This document shows, in pieces, positions 1 through 7,614 of a stretch of DNA of 35,218 nt. Every line of letters begins with the position of its first letter. Positions within the stretch are counted from its first letter, which is position 1. Position numbers and translations under genes: made by a program. The stretch is from Candidatus Woesearchaeota archaeon (GTDB lineage: Archaea; Nanobdellota; Nanobdellia; Woesearchaeales; JASKKU01). The stretch is from positions 1 through 35,218 of the forward strand of contig JASKKU010000008.1 of assembly GCA_030154045.1 (NCBI GenBank), read 5' to 3'. The notes under the pieces are model-generated. The model was not told the origin of the DNA and searched no databases. It saw only the letters and a list, made by a program, of their open reading frames with translations.

Positions 1-2
1 TA

Positions 3-68
3 TCAGAAGAAGATTTGTTGAATGATTCTAAACAATGCTCTTTGTCTAATTTCTTTGCTAAGAAATAG
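3..68 (+). CDS. Possible 3' end of a gene cut by the left edge
   Basis: One forward frame is open from the window edge to a TAG at 66-68, giving a polar tail of 21 residues that ends in AKK. The other two forward frames stop within the first 25 bases. With so little sequence this could be the C-terminus of an upstream gene or chance. No family can be named. The tRNA-Cys on the opposite strand follows nine bases later, so the two units would converge. Confidence 0.3.
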   Translation, partial: SEEDLLNDSKQCSLSNFFAKK

Positions 69-76
69 TTTGAAAG

Positions 77-149
77 TGGTGGCGCTTGGACTTGAACCCA
101 GGAAAAGTCGGTCTGCAGCCGACCGCCGTAGCCGCTGGGCCACGCCTCC
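77..149 (-). tRNA. tRNA-Cys (anticodon GCA), with mismatched stems
   Basis: Read on the minus strand the 73 bases fold as a tRNA: acceptor GGAGGCG, D-arm with GG in the loop, a perfect 5-bp anticodon stem around CTGCAGA (anticodon GCA), a 5-base variable loop, and T-loop TTCAAGT. Two stem positions do not pair: A3 faces A70 in the acceptor and G51 faces A63 in the T-stem. The discriminator is A, whereas archaeal tRNA-Cys normally has U73. CCA is not encoded. A TATA-like AAAATATTAAAAT overlaps the stop codon of the TPI gene about 31 bp upstream, so the gene is probably transcribed. The identity call rests on the anticodon; a degraded or specialised tRNA is possible. Confidence 0.85.
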
Positions 150-177
150 CTAAATTTTTTAGAACTTAGCTCCTATT

Positions 178-888
178 TTAATATTTTTTCTTTTTTTCAA
201 AGAATTGTTCTATTGCTTCACACATTTCTAGTATCTTTTTGCTTCTGTTCTTTGGTTTGACTAACGCTGAGGCTACAAGAACACCATCGCTTCCTAATTC
301 TAATGCTCTTGTTACATCTTTCTTGGAATGTATTCCTGCTCCGCATAGGACTTTTATGTTTGGGTTTATTGATTTGATGTATTTTACGGTTTTTTCAATA
401 AGATGAGGCTTAGCTGTAGATACAGAGGTTTTTGTGCCTATGAGTTCGGGAGGTTCAATCGCAATAAAATCAGGATTTAACTGAGCAATAGCTTGTGCAG
501 TCTCTTCGTTTATGGTGCAGACTAATGAGGTTAAATCATTTTTTTTACAAGCATTGATTAGTTCAGAAATTTCGTGGATTGTTCTCTGGTCTTCTGAATG
601 ATTTATTAAAATGCCTTTGGCACCGGCATCCTTTACAGTTTGAAAAAGAACCTTGCCTGTGTAGGCTCCAGGTTTTGTGATATCAACATGTTGAGAAAAC
701 ACTTTGGTTTTGCATTTACTGGAAAGTCTATATATGTCAGCTACTTGAGAAATTATAACAATCTCACACAACTTAAATTTTCTTTTAATAGAATCACAAG
801 TTTTGCATAATTCTAAGGCTTTTTCTCCGGAACCTTCGAGGTATGTTTTTAGATTGATGAAGAGATAGCCTTTGGTTTTTTCGTTCAT
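178..888 (-). CDS. tpiA: Triosephosphate isomerase, archaeal type
   Basis: This cytosolic glycolysis and gluconeogenesis enzyme interconverts dihydroxyacetone phosphate and glyceraldehyde 3-phosphate. At 236 residues it has the short archaeal length, against about 250 in bacteria and eukaryotes. The active-site residues are visible: N12 and K14 in INLKTY, H97 in NHSED, and the catalytic E145 in AIEPPELIGT. The phosphate-binding GAGI lies near residues 183-186. The ATG at 888 lies 26.5 bp from the centre of the palindromic TATA box at 910-919, so the mRNA should be essentially leaderless. That box is shared with the divergent gene at 941. The 3' end carries the probable promoter of tRNA-Cys. 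Confidence 0.96.
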   Translation of the reverse strand: MNEKTKGYLFINLKTYLEGSGEKALELCKTCDSIKRKFKLCEIVIISQVADIYRLSSKCKTKVFSQHVDITKPGAYTGKVLFQTVKDAGAKGILINHSEDQRTIHEISELINACKKNDLTSLVCTINEETAQAIAQLNPDFIAIEPPELIGTKTSVSTAKPHLIEKTVKYIKSINPNIKVLCGAGIHSKKDVTRALELGSDGVLVASALVKPKNRSKKILEMCEAIEQFFEKKKKY

Positions 889-909
889 GTTTCAAAAATA
901 TATCATTAA

Positions 910-919
910 ATTTATAAAT
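910..919. promoter_or_regulatory. Palindromic bidirectional TATA box
   Basis: ATTTATAAAT is a perfect 10-bp palindrome centred at 914.5. The ATG of the TPI gene (888, minus) and the ATG at 941 (plus) are each 26.5 bp from this centre. In archaea TBP places the start site about 25-28 bp from the TATA box, so one box could start two leaderless divergent transcripts. Confidence 0.75.
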
Positions 920-940
920 CTTTTCAGATTAGTTTGCATT

Positions 941-1720
941 ATGAGTTTTATTGTTTTTAATCAGATTAATGGCTTAGATAACCTAATAAAAACGCGGCTT
1001 TCAGATTTGGTTGGTGCTCTTAAGAGTTTAAATAAATCAGTTTTTTTTCTAGATGAATTTAAGGAGTTCGCTTTTTTGCAGGATGTAAAAGATTATATCA
1101 TCTCGATACAAAAAGGGATAATCTATGGTTCTTCACAAGACCTTGAATATAGAGACTTACTTTTGAAATTTGTTAAAAAATTTAATTTTCATATTATCTT
1201 AGAACTCCCAGAGAATATCTTTTTAGACATAAACAACTTTTTGCCTTTTGAAGACACGATTTTCATAGGAATAAATGATAAAGTTAATTCTGATGCCGGA
1301 ACTTTTTTGTACAGACATCTTGTTGTTAAAAGAAATCTGTTTAAGGAGGTTATCGGAATACGATGCCTTGATTCTGATTTGATAGATATTTTTAGGATAA
1401 TTGCTATAGATAATAAGAAGTATTTGTTTATGAATCCGAATTTTTTGGTTAAAGACGCTTTATTATTTAATGAAAGTTCAGCATCCTTTTTTAATGTTAA
1501 GAAACTAAAGTCTGGCAAGAAGTTTTTTGAAGTTAAAGCAGAAGAGACTAGTTTGAAACATCTGAGATTTTTTATATATGGAAAAAATGTTCTTTTATTT
1601 GATGACGCCTTTAGACTTAAATCTTTTTTTGAGGAGCAGAAGTTTAACATCTTTTTGTTAAAGGCCGAGCTTAGAAATAAAGAAGTTTATCCCTTTAATC
1701 TAATAAGAGAGTTTTACTAA
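941..1720 (+). CDS. Hypothetical protein, no recognised family
   Basis: The 259-residue product begins MSFIVFNQINGL and ends LIREFY. The frame is open further upstream to 872, but that would overlap the TPI start; the ATG at 941 sits at leaderless distance from the shared TATA box, so I chose it. No signal peptide or convincing membrane segment is seen. The composition is rich in Phe, Leu, Ile and Lys with alternating hydrophobic stretches, as expected of a folded alpha/beta protein (inference). No nucleotide-binding, metal-binding or catalytic motif was recognised. Codon use resembles that of its neighbours. It is convincingly a gene because of its length, its promoter position and its fit between neighbours. 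Confidence 0.75.
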   Translation: MSFIVFNQINGLDNLIKTRLSDLVGALKSLNKSVFFLDEFKEFAFLQDVKDYIISIQKGIIYGSSQDLEYRDLLLKFVKKFNFHIILELPENIFLDINNFLPFEDTIFIGINDKVNSDAGTFLYRHLVVKRNLFKEVIGIRCLDSDLIDIFRIIAIDNKKYLFMNPNFLVKDALLFNESSASFFNVKKLKSGKKFFEVKAEETSLKHLRFFIYGKNVLLFDDAFRLKSFFEEQKFNIFLLKAELRNKEVYPFNLIREFY

Positions 1721-1788
1721 TTTTGATTTTAAATCTGGGCGTTTAATAACTAAGTGCTTTGCTTTTTTTGGTTCTAACTCAAAATATT

Positions 1789-1794
1789 TTTAAA
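1789..1794 (+). promoter_or_regulatory. TATA box of the Hel308 half-gene
   Basis: TTTAAA within a T/A-rich run is centred 29.5 bp before the TTG at 1821. That matches the spacing at other apparently leaderless genes in the window and supports independent expression of the half-length helicase gene. Confidence 0.6.
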
Positions 1795-1820
1795 TAGCTC
1801 TTTTTTCTAATAGTTTTAGT

Positions 1821-3383
1821 TTGAAAATCGAAGAGCATTCTAAAGACGAAGTTATTAATTTAGTTGTAGATACGCTTAAGAAAAACAAACAGGTTTTGAT
1901 TTTTGTTAATGCTAAACGAAGTGCAGAAAAGGTAGCTCTAGATATTGCTCATTTTTTAGAAAAGAACTTTAATAGATCAAACCTAAATCTTGATTTGAAT
2001 AAACTTAATGAATTGAGTAATAAGCTTGTTTCAGTACTTGAAAGGCCTACAGTGCAGTGCTTGAAGTTAGAGGAGTGTTCTAAGTTTGGAGTTTGTTTTC
2101 ATCATTCTGGATTGCTTCCTGAACAAAAAGAGCTGATAGAAACATCTTTTCGTGAAGGGATATTGAAAGTAATCGTGGCAACACCCACTTTGGCTGCAGG
2201 TGTTGACCTGCCAGCATTTAGAGTTATTATTAGAGACCTCAAAAGGTATAGTAGAGGAAGGTCTGTGTATATTCCGATTATGGAGTATATGCAACAGGCT
2301 GGTAGAGCAGGAAGACCTAAATATGATAATGTTGGAGAAGCTATAATTGTTGTTTCGAGCGTTTCTGAAAGAGAAAAAGCAATCAACGACTATATCCTGG
2401 GGGAACCTGAAGACATTTATTCTAAATTGGCAGTTGAGCCAGTTTTGAGAACCTTTGCATTATCTTTGATTGCCGGAAATTTCTTTAACACTGAAGAAGA
2501 TTTAATAACCTTCTTTAATAAAACATTCTGGTCTCATCAGTATAAGGATGTTGATAAGATAAGGTTTTTAATTAAAGGCATTATTTCTGAGTTGATAGAA
2601 AAAGGTTTCTTGTACATAGACAATGAATTTTATTATGCAACAAGTCTGGGTAAAAGGGTTTCAGAACTTTATCTAGATCCTTTGACAGCGTATGATTTTG
2701 TCAAAGCCCTTGAAAGAGTTGAGCAGTTTGATAGTTTTGCAATTCTGGTTTTGATATCGAAGTCTTTAGAGTTAAGACCTTTGCCTTCAGTGTATAAAAA
2801 GGACATTGATTGGGTTTATGAATTAATACAAGAGATACAAGATAGTTTGTTGTTTGACTTGCCTTCAGAATTTGATTACGATTTTGAAGAGTTCCTTAAA
2901 GCAGTGAAGTTTGCCAAGTTGTTGGATGATTGGATTAATGAACTTGATGAGGAAGAAATTTTAGAAAAGTATAATGTTAGGCCTGGAGAGTTGAGGGTTA
3001 AACTTGAACTGGTTGACTGGTTAATCTATGCGTTGATTGAGTTGGCTAAGGTTGTGAACAAAGTTAAGTTAGTAAACGATTTGTTTAGATTAAGAATGAG
3101 GTTGCATTATGGAGCTAAGGAAGAATTAATTCCTCTGCTTAAACTAAAAGGTATTGGGAAACATAGAGCAAGACTGCTTTATTCTAATGGCATTAAAAAT
3201 CTGGGGGATGTGAAAAAAGTAGGTTTCAAAAAACTTAAAGAGATAATTGGAGATAAGCTTGCGGTTAAAGTGCTTGAGCAAGTAAATATTACAGTTGAAG
3301 ATGAACTGCTTTCAAAAGAGGAAACAATTGGTAAACTTAAGAGGTTATCAAGAAGCAATCAATCATCGCTTAATGATTTCTGA
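1821..3383 (+). CDS. hel308: Hel308-type helicase, C-terminal half only (no RecA1)
   Basis: The 520 residues match archaeal Hel308 from the start of the second RecA domain to the end. Motif IV region VLIFVNAKRSAEK is at about residues 25-37, motif V ATPTLAAGVDLPA at about 120-132, and motif VI QQAGRAGR at about 158-165. Winged-helix, ratchet and C-terminal helix-hairpin-helix (LKGIGKHRARLLYSNGI) regions follow. Full-length Hel308 is about 700 residues; the missing part is the whole RecA1 domain with Walker A and the DExH box. An in-frame TAA lies at 1791-1793 and no ATG occurs for roughly 150 codons, so the likely start is TTG 1821, 29.5 bp after a TATA centre. All 520 codons are intact, which argues against decay. 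The RecA1 half is presumably encoded elsewhere. Hel308 remodels stalled replication forks. Confidence 0.88.
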   Translation: MKIEEHSKDEVINLVVDTLKKNKQVLIFVNAKRSAEKVALDIAHFLEKNFNRSNLNLDLNKLNELSNKLVSVLERPTVQCLKLEECSKFGVCFHHSGLLPEQKELIETSFREGILKVIVATPTLAAGVDLPAFRVIIRDLKRYSRGRSVYIPIMEYMQQAGRAGRPKYDNVGEAIIVVSSVSEREKAINDYILGEPEDIYSKLAVEPVLRTFALSLIAGNFFNTEEDLITFFNKTFWSHQYKDVDKIRFLIKGIISELIEKGFLYIDNEFYYATSLGKRVSELYLDPLTAYDFVKALERVEQFDSFAILVLISKSLELRPLPSVYKKDIDWVYELIQEIQDSLLFDLPSEFDYDFEEFLKAVKFAKLLDDWINELDEEEILEKYNVRPGELRVKLELVDWLIYALIELAKVVNKVKLVNDLFRLRMRLHYGAKEELIPLLKLKGIGKHRARLLYSNGIKNLGDVKKVGFKKLKEIIGDKLAVKVLEQVNITVEDELLSKEETIGKLKRLSRSNQSSLNDF

Positions 3384-3468
3384 GAGTGTGTTATCACTTG
3401 AAAATTAAATAAAGGATAAGTTTATAAATTTTCATTCTGTTTCTTGTTCTTAGTTAGGTAAAAATAAA

Positions 3469-5277
3469 ATGAATAAGAAATCTCATAATCAAACAGATAA
3501 AAAAAGAAGAAAAGTTATTAAAAAGCATATTCAATTTAGAGCAAAGCACAAGCTTAAACCTCAAGATAAAAGAAAGGTTTTAGTTGTTGTTATTGAGATA
3601 GCCATTTTGTTTTTGGTTTTGGTGTTGTTTTCTCATATGATTCTGCAGAAATCAAAAGTTTATTCAATTAATGCATTGGCAGTAAGCAATCCGGACTCAA
3701 CTTTCTCACACGGAAGTACTGCTAAGATATATCTTTGGTTAAAGGAAGGTTCTGGAAATGTGTTTATTGATACCTCGCCCATGAGTAGCATAGACTTACA
3801 GGCTTCGATAAGGTACTCAAACAAATTGGCTTGCGAGTTCCTTGAGGAAGATTGTTCCAAATATGATTTCTTTTATAGGGTTGATACGAGCAGTTTTATG
3901 GTTAGCGGACCGAGTGCAAGCATGGCTATTGCAGTTCTAACAGTCGCTGCTTTGAAAGATTTGCCAATCAATGATAGCGTTGCAGTTACGGGTACTATAA
4001 ACTCAGGGTATCTTATTGGTCCTGTAGCAGGTCTTTTACAGAAGGTTCAGTCAACCTTTGAAACAAACATTAAAACGATTTTGATTCCGTTTGGTCAATC
4101 TATTGTTAAATCAGAGAATCAAACGATTAATCTTACAGAGTATGGTAAAGTAATGGGAAACAAGGGTGTAATTGAAATAACGAGTTTGTATGATGCCTTG
4201 GAATACTTTACAGGTAAAAAATTCTATGAAAAGAAAGTAGTTAATGTTTCAGACCAGAAATATGAAACTGTTATGAAAGAGGTTGCAAACAAGTTATGCG
4301 ATAGAACTAAGAATTTGTTGGTTCAAGTAAACTCATCTTTGGCTGAGGATGAGGAGAGTTATCTCAATTTAGCTCAACAGTTCTATAATGATTCCTTAGA
4401 TGCAATGAGCAAAGGTAATTTTTATGCTGCCGCAAGTTTTTGTTTTAGTGCCAACCCTAGATTACTATATCTACTCTTAAAACGCAATCCTGATGAAGTT
4501 GGTGAACTTGAGACGTTTGTTAAATCAAAAATAGATTTCTTTGATAATAACTTGCTAACCAAAGAAGCAAAAACTTTAGGTGATTTGCAGATAAAAGGCG
4601 TTGTGAACTCAAGAGTTGAAGAAGCCAAAAAAGAACTAGCCAAGTTTGAGAATAATCAAAGCGATTTGTTTTCCTTGGCTTATGCTTTTGAAAGGATTTA
4701 TAGCGCTGTTTTATGGTCAAAGTTTTATTCCCTGGATACAAAGCAGTTAAACTTTGATCAAGATTACTTGAAAAAACAATGCATGGATATGATCTACGAA
4801 TTAAATTCTATGAAGGAGTTCTTAAAATTTTATGTTCCAGAATCTATGCTGTCTTCGATAAATTTGGACCTGCCAAAAAAGTATTTTGAAGAATCAAAGT
4901 ATGACTTGTGTTTGTTTGAGTCTCTTAAAACAAGGGCTTCGCTCAATGTTTTTAATACATACCTCTTTGTTGACCAATCAAGATTTAATGAAACCATCTC
5001 AGAGAAACTCAATGCTGCATTTAAAGAGATTCAGAAACAGACAGCTAAAGGTTATTTTCCTATTGTAGCTTATAGTTATTATACGTATGCAAAACAACTT
5101 GCTGAAAAGAATGAATCTTCTTCAGCAATTCTATTCTCTGAATACGCTTTAGAACTGTCAAAAATGGACCTGTTTTTAAGAAAAGAAAAGGGTTTTCATT
5201 TTAATTTTTACATTCAGATACTTATCTTAGGTTTTATTTTGGGATACCTCTTTCGTGATATCTTGAGACAAGTTTAA
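3469..5277 (+). CDS. Membrane-anchored Lon-fold serine protease (COG1750-like)
   Basis: The 602-residue protein has a very basic N-terminal tail (residues 1-36), a transmembrane segment at about 37-60, a Lon-type S16 protease fold, a long helical region and a second transmembrane segment near 582-600. The catalytic dyad is visible: S149 in GPSAS and K192 in GLLQK, 43 residues apart, the same distance as S679 and K722 in E. coli Lon. No AAA domain is present. It resembles the archaeal predicted membrane proteases of COG1750. The topology suggests the protease domain faces outside (inference from the basic tail). A TATA box TTTATAAA lies at 3421-3428, leaving a leader of about 17 bases. The gene converges on the PLD gene, with overlapping stop codons. 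Confidence 0.85.
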   Translation: MNKKSHNQTDKKRRKVIKKHIQFRAKHKLKPQDKRKVLVVVIEIAILFLVLVLFSHMILQKSKVYSINALAVSNPDSTFSHGSTAKIYLWLKEGSGNVFIDTSPMSSIDLQASIRYSNKLACEFLEEDCSKYDFFYRVDTSSFMVSGPSASMAIAVLTVAALKDLPINDSVAVTGTINSGYLIGPVAGLLQKVQSTFETNIKTILIPFGQSIVKSENQTINLTEYGKVMGNKGVIEITSLYDALEYFTGKKFYEKKVVNVSDQKYETVMKEVANKLCDRTKNLLVQVNSSLAEDEESYLNLAQQFYNDSLDAMSKGNFYAAASFCFSANPRLLYLLLKRNPDEVGELETFVKSKIDFFDNNLLTKEAKTLGDLQIKGVVNSRVEEAKKELAKFENNQSDLFSLAYAFERIYSAVLWSKFYSLDTKQLNFDQDYLKKQCMDMIYELNSMKEFLKFYVPESMLSSINLDLPKKYFEESKYDLCLFESLKTRASLNVFNTYLFVDQSRFNETISEKLNAAFKEIQKQTAKGYFPIVAYSYYTYAKQLAEKNESSSAILFSEYALELSKMDLFLRKEKGFHFNFYIQILILGFILGYLFRDILRQV

Positions 5278-6275
5278 ATGGCAAAGTATAGTTTTTTAAA
5301 CATCTTAACATAACCATCATAGACTTTTGGGTCTGAGATTATTATCATTAATTCATCGTTATTTTCAAATCCATTCGCTGAAGGATTTACTGAGCCAGTT
5401 ATTATTTTGTTGTCTATGATCCAGACTTTCAAGTGCAGGTCTTTTAAGGTTTTAGTAAAGTTTTCAAGTTTGCGAAAGTCGCTCCCTCTTAGATTAATGT
5501 TATTTTGATTAATTATTCCTTTAACATCAATCTTATTGCTTTTCTCTAGCAAGGTTTGAGCGATATCATTATCAGTTATTAAAAACTGAGCAAACCAGAC
5601 CTTTTCTTTTGCGTTTCTAATCTCGTACAACAATCTCTTTTTACAAGGTTCAACTTTGCAATCAAAAAGTTGAATTTTTTTATAGAAAACACTACTGAGC
5701 AAATTCTGTTGGAATCTTGGGTTAGTACTTAATTGATTGTATATTGTGTTTAATTTTTTGTTGAAAGTCTTAGATTCTATTACTATGAAATCGTTTACCT
5801 GCTGAAATCCTTTTTTTGTAGGATTCAATGAACCCAACAATACATAATTATTATCAATCACGCAAAACTTATGATGCATTAACCCTTTTGAATACACTGG
5901 CAAAAGTGAAGAATTTTCTAAAGATTTGTTTAGCTCTTTTATTAGTTTATCAACTTTCCAGAAATTTTGATAAAAGACTTTTATCTCAGAGTTTTTTGAA
6001 ATGAGAACCTTCAAAGTGTCCTCGTCATCCAAAGAGTATAATGCGCATTTTATTGTATGCGAACTGTTTAAAACTTTTAAAAATTCAGATTTGCAGCCAG
6101 GACAGAATCCTATTAAGTAATCTTTTTGTTCATTTATACATCTTAATTCAAGAAGGTATTCAATAAAGCGGTAATGTTTGAGAATTAAGAGAAATATAAA
6201 TATTATGAGAAAGGTCTCAATAATTTTATCTATTATTTGCTTCTTTTTCGAGTTTTTCTTTAATCTTCTTTCCAC
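5274..6275 (-). CDS. Membrane-anchored phospholipase D-fold protein, two HKD motifs
   Basis: The 333 residues start with a basic stretch and one membrane segment at about 17-32 (LIIFIFLLIL). Two HxK-x4-D motifs follow. The first is H134/K136/D141 followed by GSLNP; the second is HLKVWIID followed by GSVNP near the C-terminus. Two HKD motifs make one complete active site, so this is probably an active phosphodiesterase: a nuclease, phospholipase or cardiolipin-synthase relative. Cysteines in FCPGC and in FDCKVEPC may form disulfides if the domain is outside the cell. The ATG at 6275 overlaps the previous gene by 50 bases, and no later start precedes the membrane segment, so translation is probably coupled. 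The substrate cannot be told from sequence. Confidence 0.85.
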   Translation of the reverse strand: MERRLKKNSKKKQIIDKIIETFLIIFIFLLILKHYRFIEYLLELRCINEQKDYLIGFCPGCKSEFLKVLNSSHTIKCALYSLDDEDTLKVLISKNSEIKVFYQNFWKVDKLIKELNKSLENSSLLPVYSKGLMHHKFCVIDNNYVLLGSLNPTKKGFQQVNDFIVIESKTFNKKLNTIYNQLSTNPRFQQNLLSSVFYKKIQLFDCKVEPCKKRLLYEIRNAKEKVWFAQFLITDNDIAQTLLEKSNKIDVKGIINQNNINLRGSDFRKLENFTKTLKDLHLKVWIIDNKIITGSVNPSANGFENNDELMIIISDPKVYDGYVKMFKKLYFAI

Positions 6276-6771
6276 TTTGAAATATTGAAAAGAAGATTGA
6301 AGGGTTGTTTAAAGAGATTTTTTTGAGCATTGTGTAGATTTTTCCGAAATTCGGTTTATTAAATGTGATTTTTTCAAGTTCAGCATACTTTATAAGTTCG
6401 TAAATGGAGACTCCATCTAGTAGATTGTTCTCAGGAGGAGATACTGTTTCCGAACCTTTCAGAAAGCTTTCCAAGAATTCAGTTGCGCATTCTTCAACAC
6501 TTTTTGCATTTACATTCTCTTTTTCTTTTGGAACCAACTCAATCTTGTTAGATTTGGAGAAGTATTTTAGTAGAATGTGTATTAAAACTTTTTTTTCAAC
6601 TTTGTCTTCTTCTGAGATTTTTATATGACTTTGTTTGAGAAGCTTATTTTTTCTGATATTTTTTAATACTTTTTTTTCAAGAAACGTTTGGAAACATTGA
6701 TCGCAGAAATGTACTGGGTTAAACGGGAACTTAATACTAGCATCTCTTTTTCTGCAGAATTCACATTTCAT
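6226..6771 (-). CDS. Zinc-finger protein resembling a PP-loop-less Ncs6/CTU1 (TtcA-like)
   Basis: The 181 residues open with a zinc-binding module (C3, C6, C23, C26; CDQCF) like that of the tRNA thiolation enzymes Ncs6/CTU1 and TtuA. The stretch after it (KVLIHILLKYF) resembles the helix that follows the ATP-binding SGGKDS loop in those enzymes, but the loop itself is replaced by a charged sequence, EEDKVEKK. Later parts (ATEFLESFLKGS, SIYELIKYAELEKI) resemble the segments around the family's LLRGD and its later EKE...YA region. Length is about 180, against 300 or more for active members. I infer a shortened, catalytically dead homologue, perhaps a partner subunit as CTU2 is to CTU1. A TATA-like TTTAAA at 6795-6800 is 26.5 bp from the ATG. 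Confidence 0.6.
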   Translation of the reverse strand: MKCEFCRKRDASIKFPFNPVHFCDQCFQTFLEKKVLKNIRKNKLLKQSHIKISEEDKVEKKVLIHILLKYFSKSNKIELVPKEKENVNAKSVEECATEFLESFLKGSETVSPPENNLLDGVSIYELIKYAELEKITFNKPNFGKIYTMLKKISLNNPSIFFSIFQSGKKIKEKLEKEANNR

Positions 6772-6806
6772 TTTTTTTAATAGTTTAAAAATAGTTTAAA
6801 GAAAAA

Positions 6807-7400
6807 TTACTTTTTGTGCCTCTCATTATATCTTTTTACAACATCTCTGTATTCTCTGAATTCAGGCAGTTCTTTGATTCTGTTTATGTATCTTGGTGGA
6901 ATACTTGTTAAGACCGTTTTCACGAATTTAAAAGTGATCTTTAAATCGGTTTCAAGGTCTTCTAAGGTTACATTAGGCTTAGGTTCTTCTTCATCTTCAA
7001 AGGCTACATCCTCAATGGTTTCCCTTGTGAAAATTTTCTTAAAGAGATTAATGAATCTTCTTAAAAAGCCGGATGATTCTCGTTCTTCTTCAAGTTCTTC
7101 AAAATCGTTGTTATCTTCTTCTGTAGAAACTTCAAGAGGTTCTTCTTCAATGACTTCTTCTTCAATTACTTCCTCAATAACCTTGTCTCTTTTGAAAAGA
7201 TTTAGAAACCTCCTAAAGAATGAAACCTTGTTTTGCTGTTCGGGTTCGCCTTCAGAGTAGATTTCTAAGGTTATGTTTGATTTATTTGGCTTTTCTCTTT
7301 TTTTTGGAGAAATTTGCTTTCTTTGACTTAGATACTGATCAAGCTCTTTTCTGAAACTTATCCTTTCATCGTCTTTTGCAATGTTTTCATCATAAACCAT
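6807..7400 (-). CDS. Acidic protein with two amphipathic repeats, unknown function
   Basis: This 197-residue protein has no signal peptide. Two copies of an amphipathic basic-aromatic segment are separated by a strongly acidic linker: FFRRFLNLFKRDKVIEEV at about residues 61-78 and FLRRFINLFKK...IEDV at about 112-132. The linker (80-108) is mostly Glu and Asp. The C-terminal 50 residues look folded and end in a basic tail. A TATA-like TTTAAA at 7427-7432 is 29.5 bp from the ATG, so the message is probably leaderless. The opposite strand is also open over much of the length because of the Glu-rich codons; the promoter and the coherent repeats favour this strand. No family was recognised. The repeats could be membrane- or partner-binding helices (inference). 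Confidence 0.7.
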   Translation of the reverse strand: MVYDENIAKDDERISFRKELDQYLSQRKQISPKKREKPNKSNITLEIYSEGEPEQQNKVSFFRRFLNLFKRDKVIEEVIEEEVIEEEPLEVSTEEDNNDFEELEEERESSGFLRRFINLFKKIFTRETIEDVAFEDEEEPKPNVTLEDLETDLKITFKFVKTVLTSIPPRYINRIKELPEFREYRDVVKRYNERHKK

Positions 7401-7600
7401 TTTGATATTTTGAGTTGTTTTGAATATTTAAAATTATTTGTTTTTTATTTGTTTTTGTATTTTTTATCTTAAATAGTACGTTATAGTGATGTGTGGATTA
7501 AAAAAGTTATTAGCTTTAAAAAGAAAGATTTATATATGTGTTTTAAGAGAGAGAACGTATTAACTAAGCTTTTATGTTAGACGAGTTTATAAAAAGTCGT

Positions 7601-7606
7601 AGGAGG
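7601..7606 (+). promoter_or_regulatory. Perfect Shine-Dalgarno of the lipoprotein gene
   Basis: AGGAGG lies eight bases before the ATG at 7615. A TATA-like ATTTATATAT at about 7529-7538 predicts a leader of roughly 50 bases, in contrast with the leaderless genes nearby. Confidence 0.7.
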
Positions 7607-7614
7607 TTAAAATT

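Noticed and set aside
872-940. Extended N-terminus for the unknown gene starting at 872
   Set aside because: It would overlap the TPI start codon and cover the shared TATA box; the ATG at 941 fits the promoter exactly.
1189-1650. 153-residue open frame on the minus strand
   Set aside because: It lies wholly inside the better-supported plus-strand gene at 941-1720 and has no promoter or recognisable domain.
6814-7260. Long Ser-rich open frame on the plus strand
   Set aside because: It is the antisense of the Glu-rich linker of the acidic repeat protein (GAA/GAG read as TTC/CTC and TCT). It has no promoter or ribosome site, and the minus strand has a well-placed TATA box.
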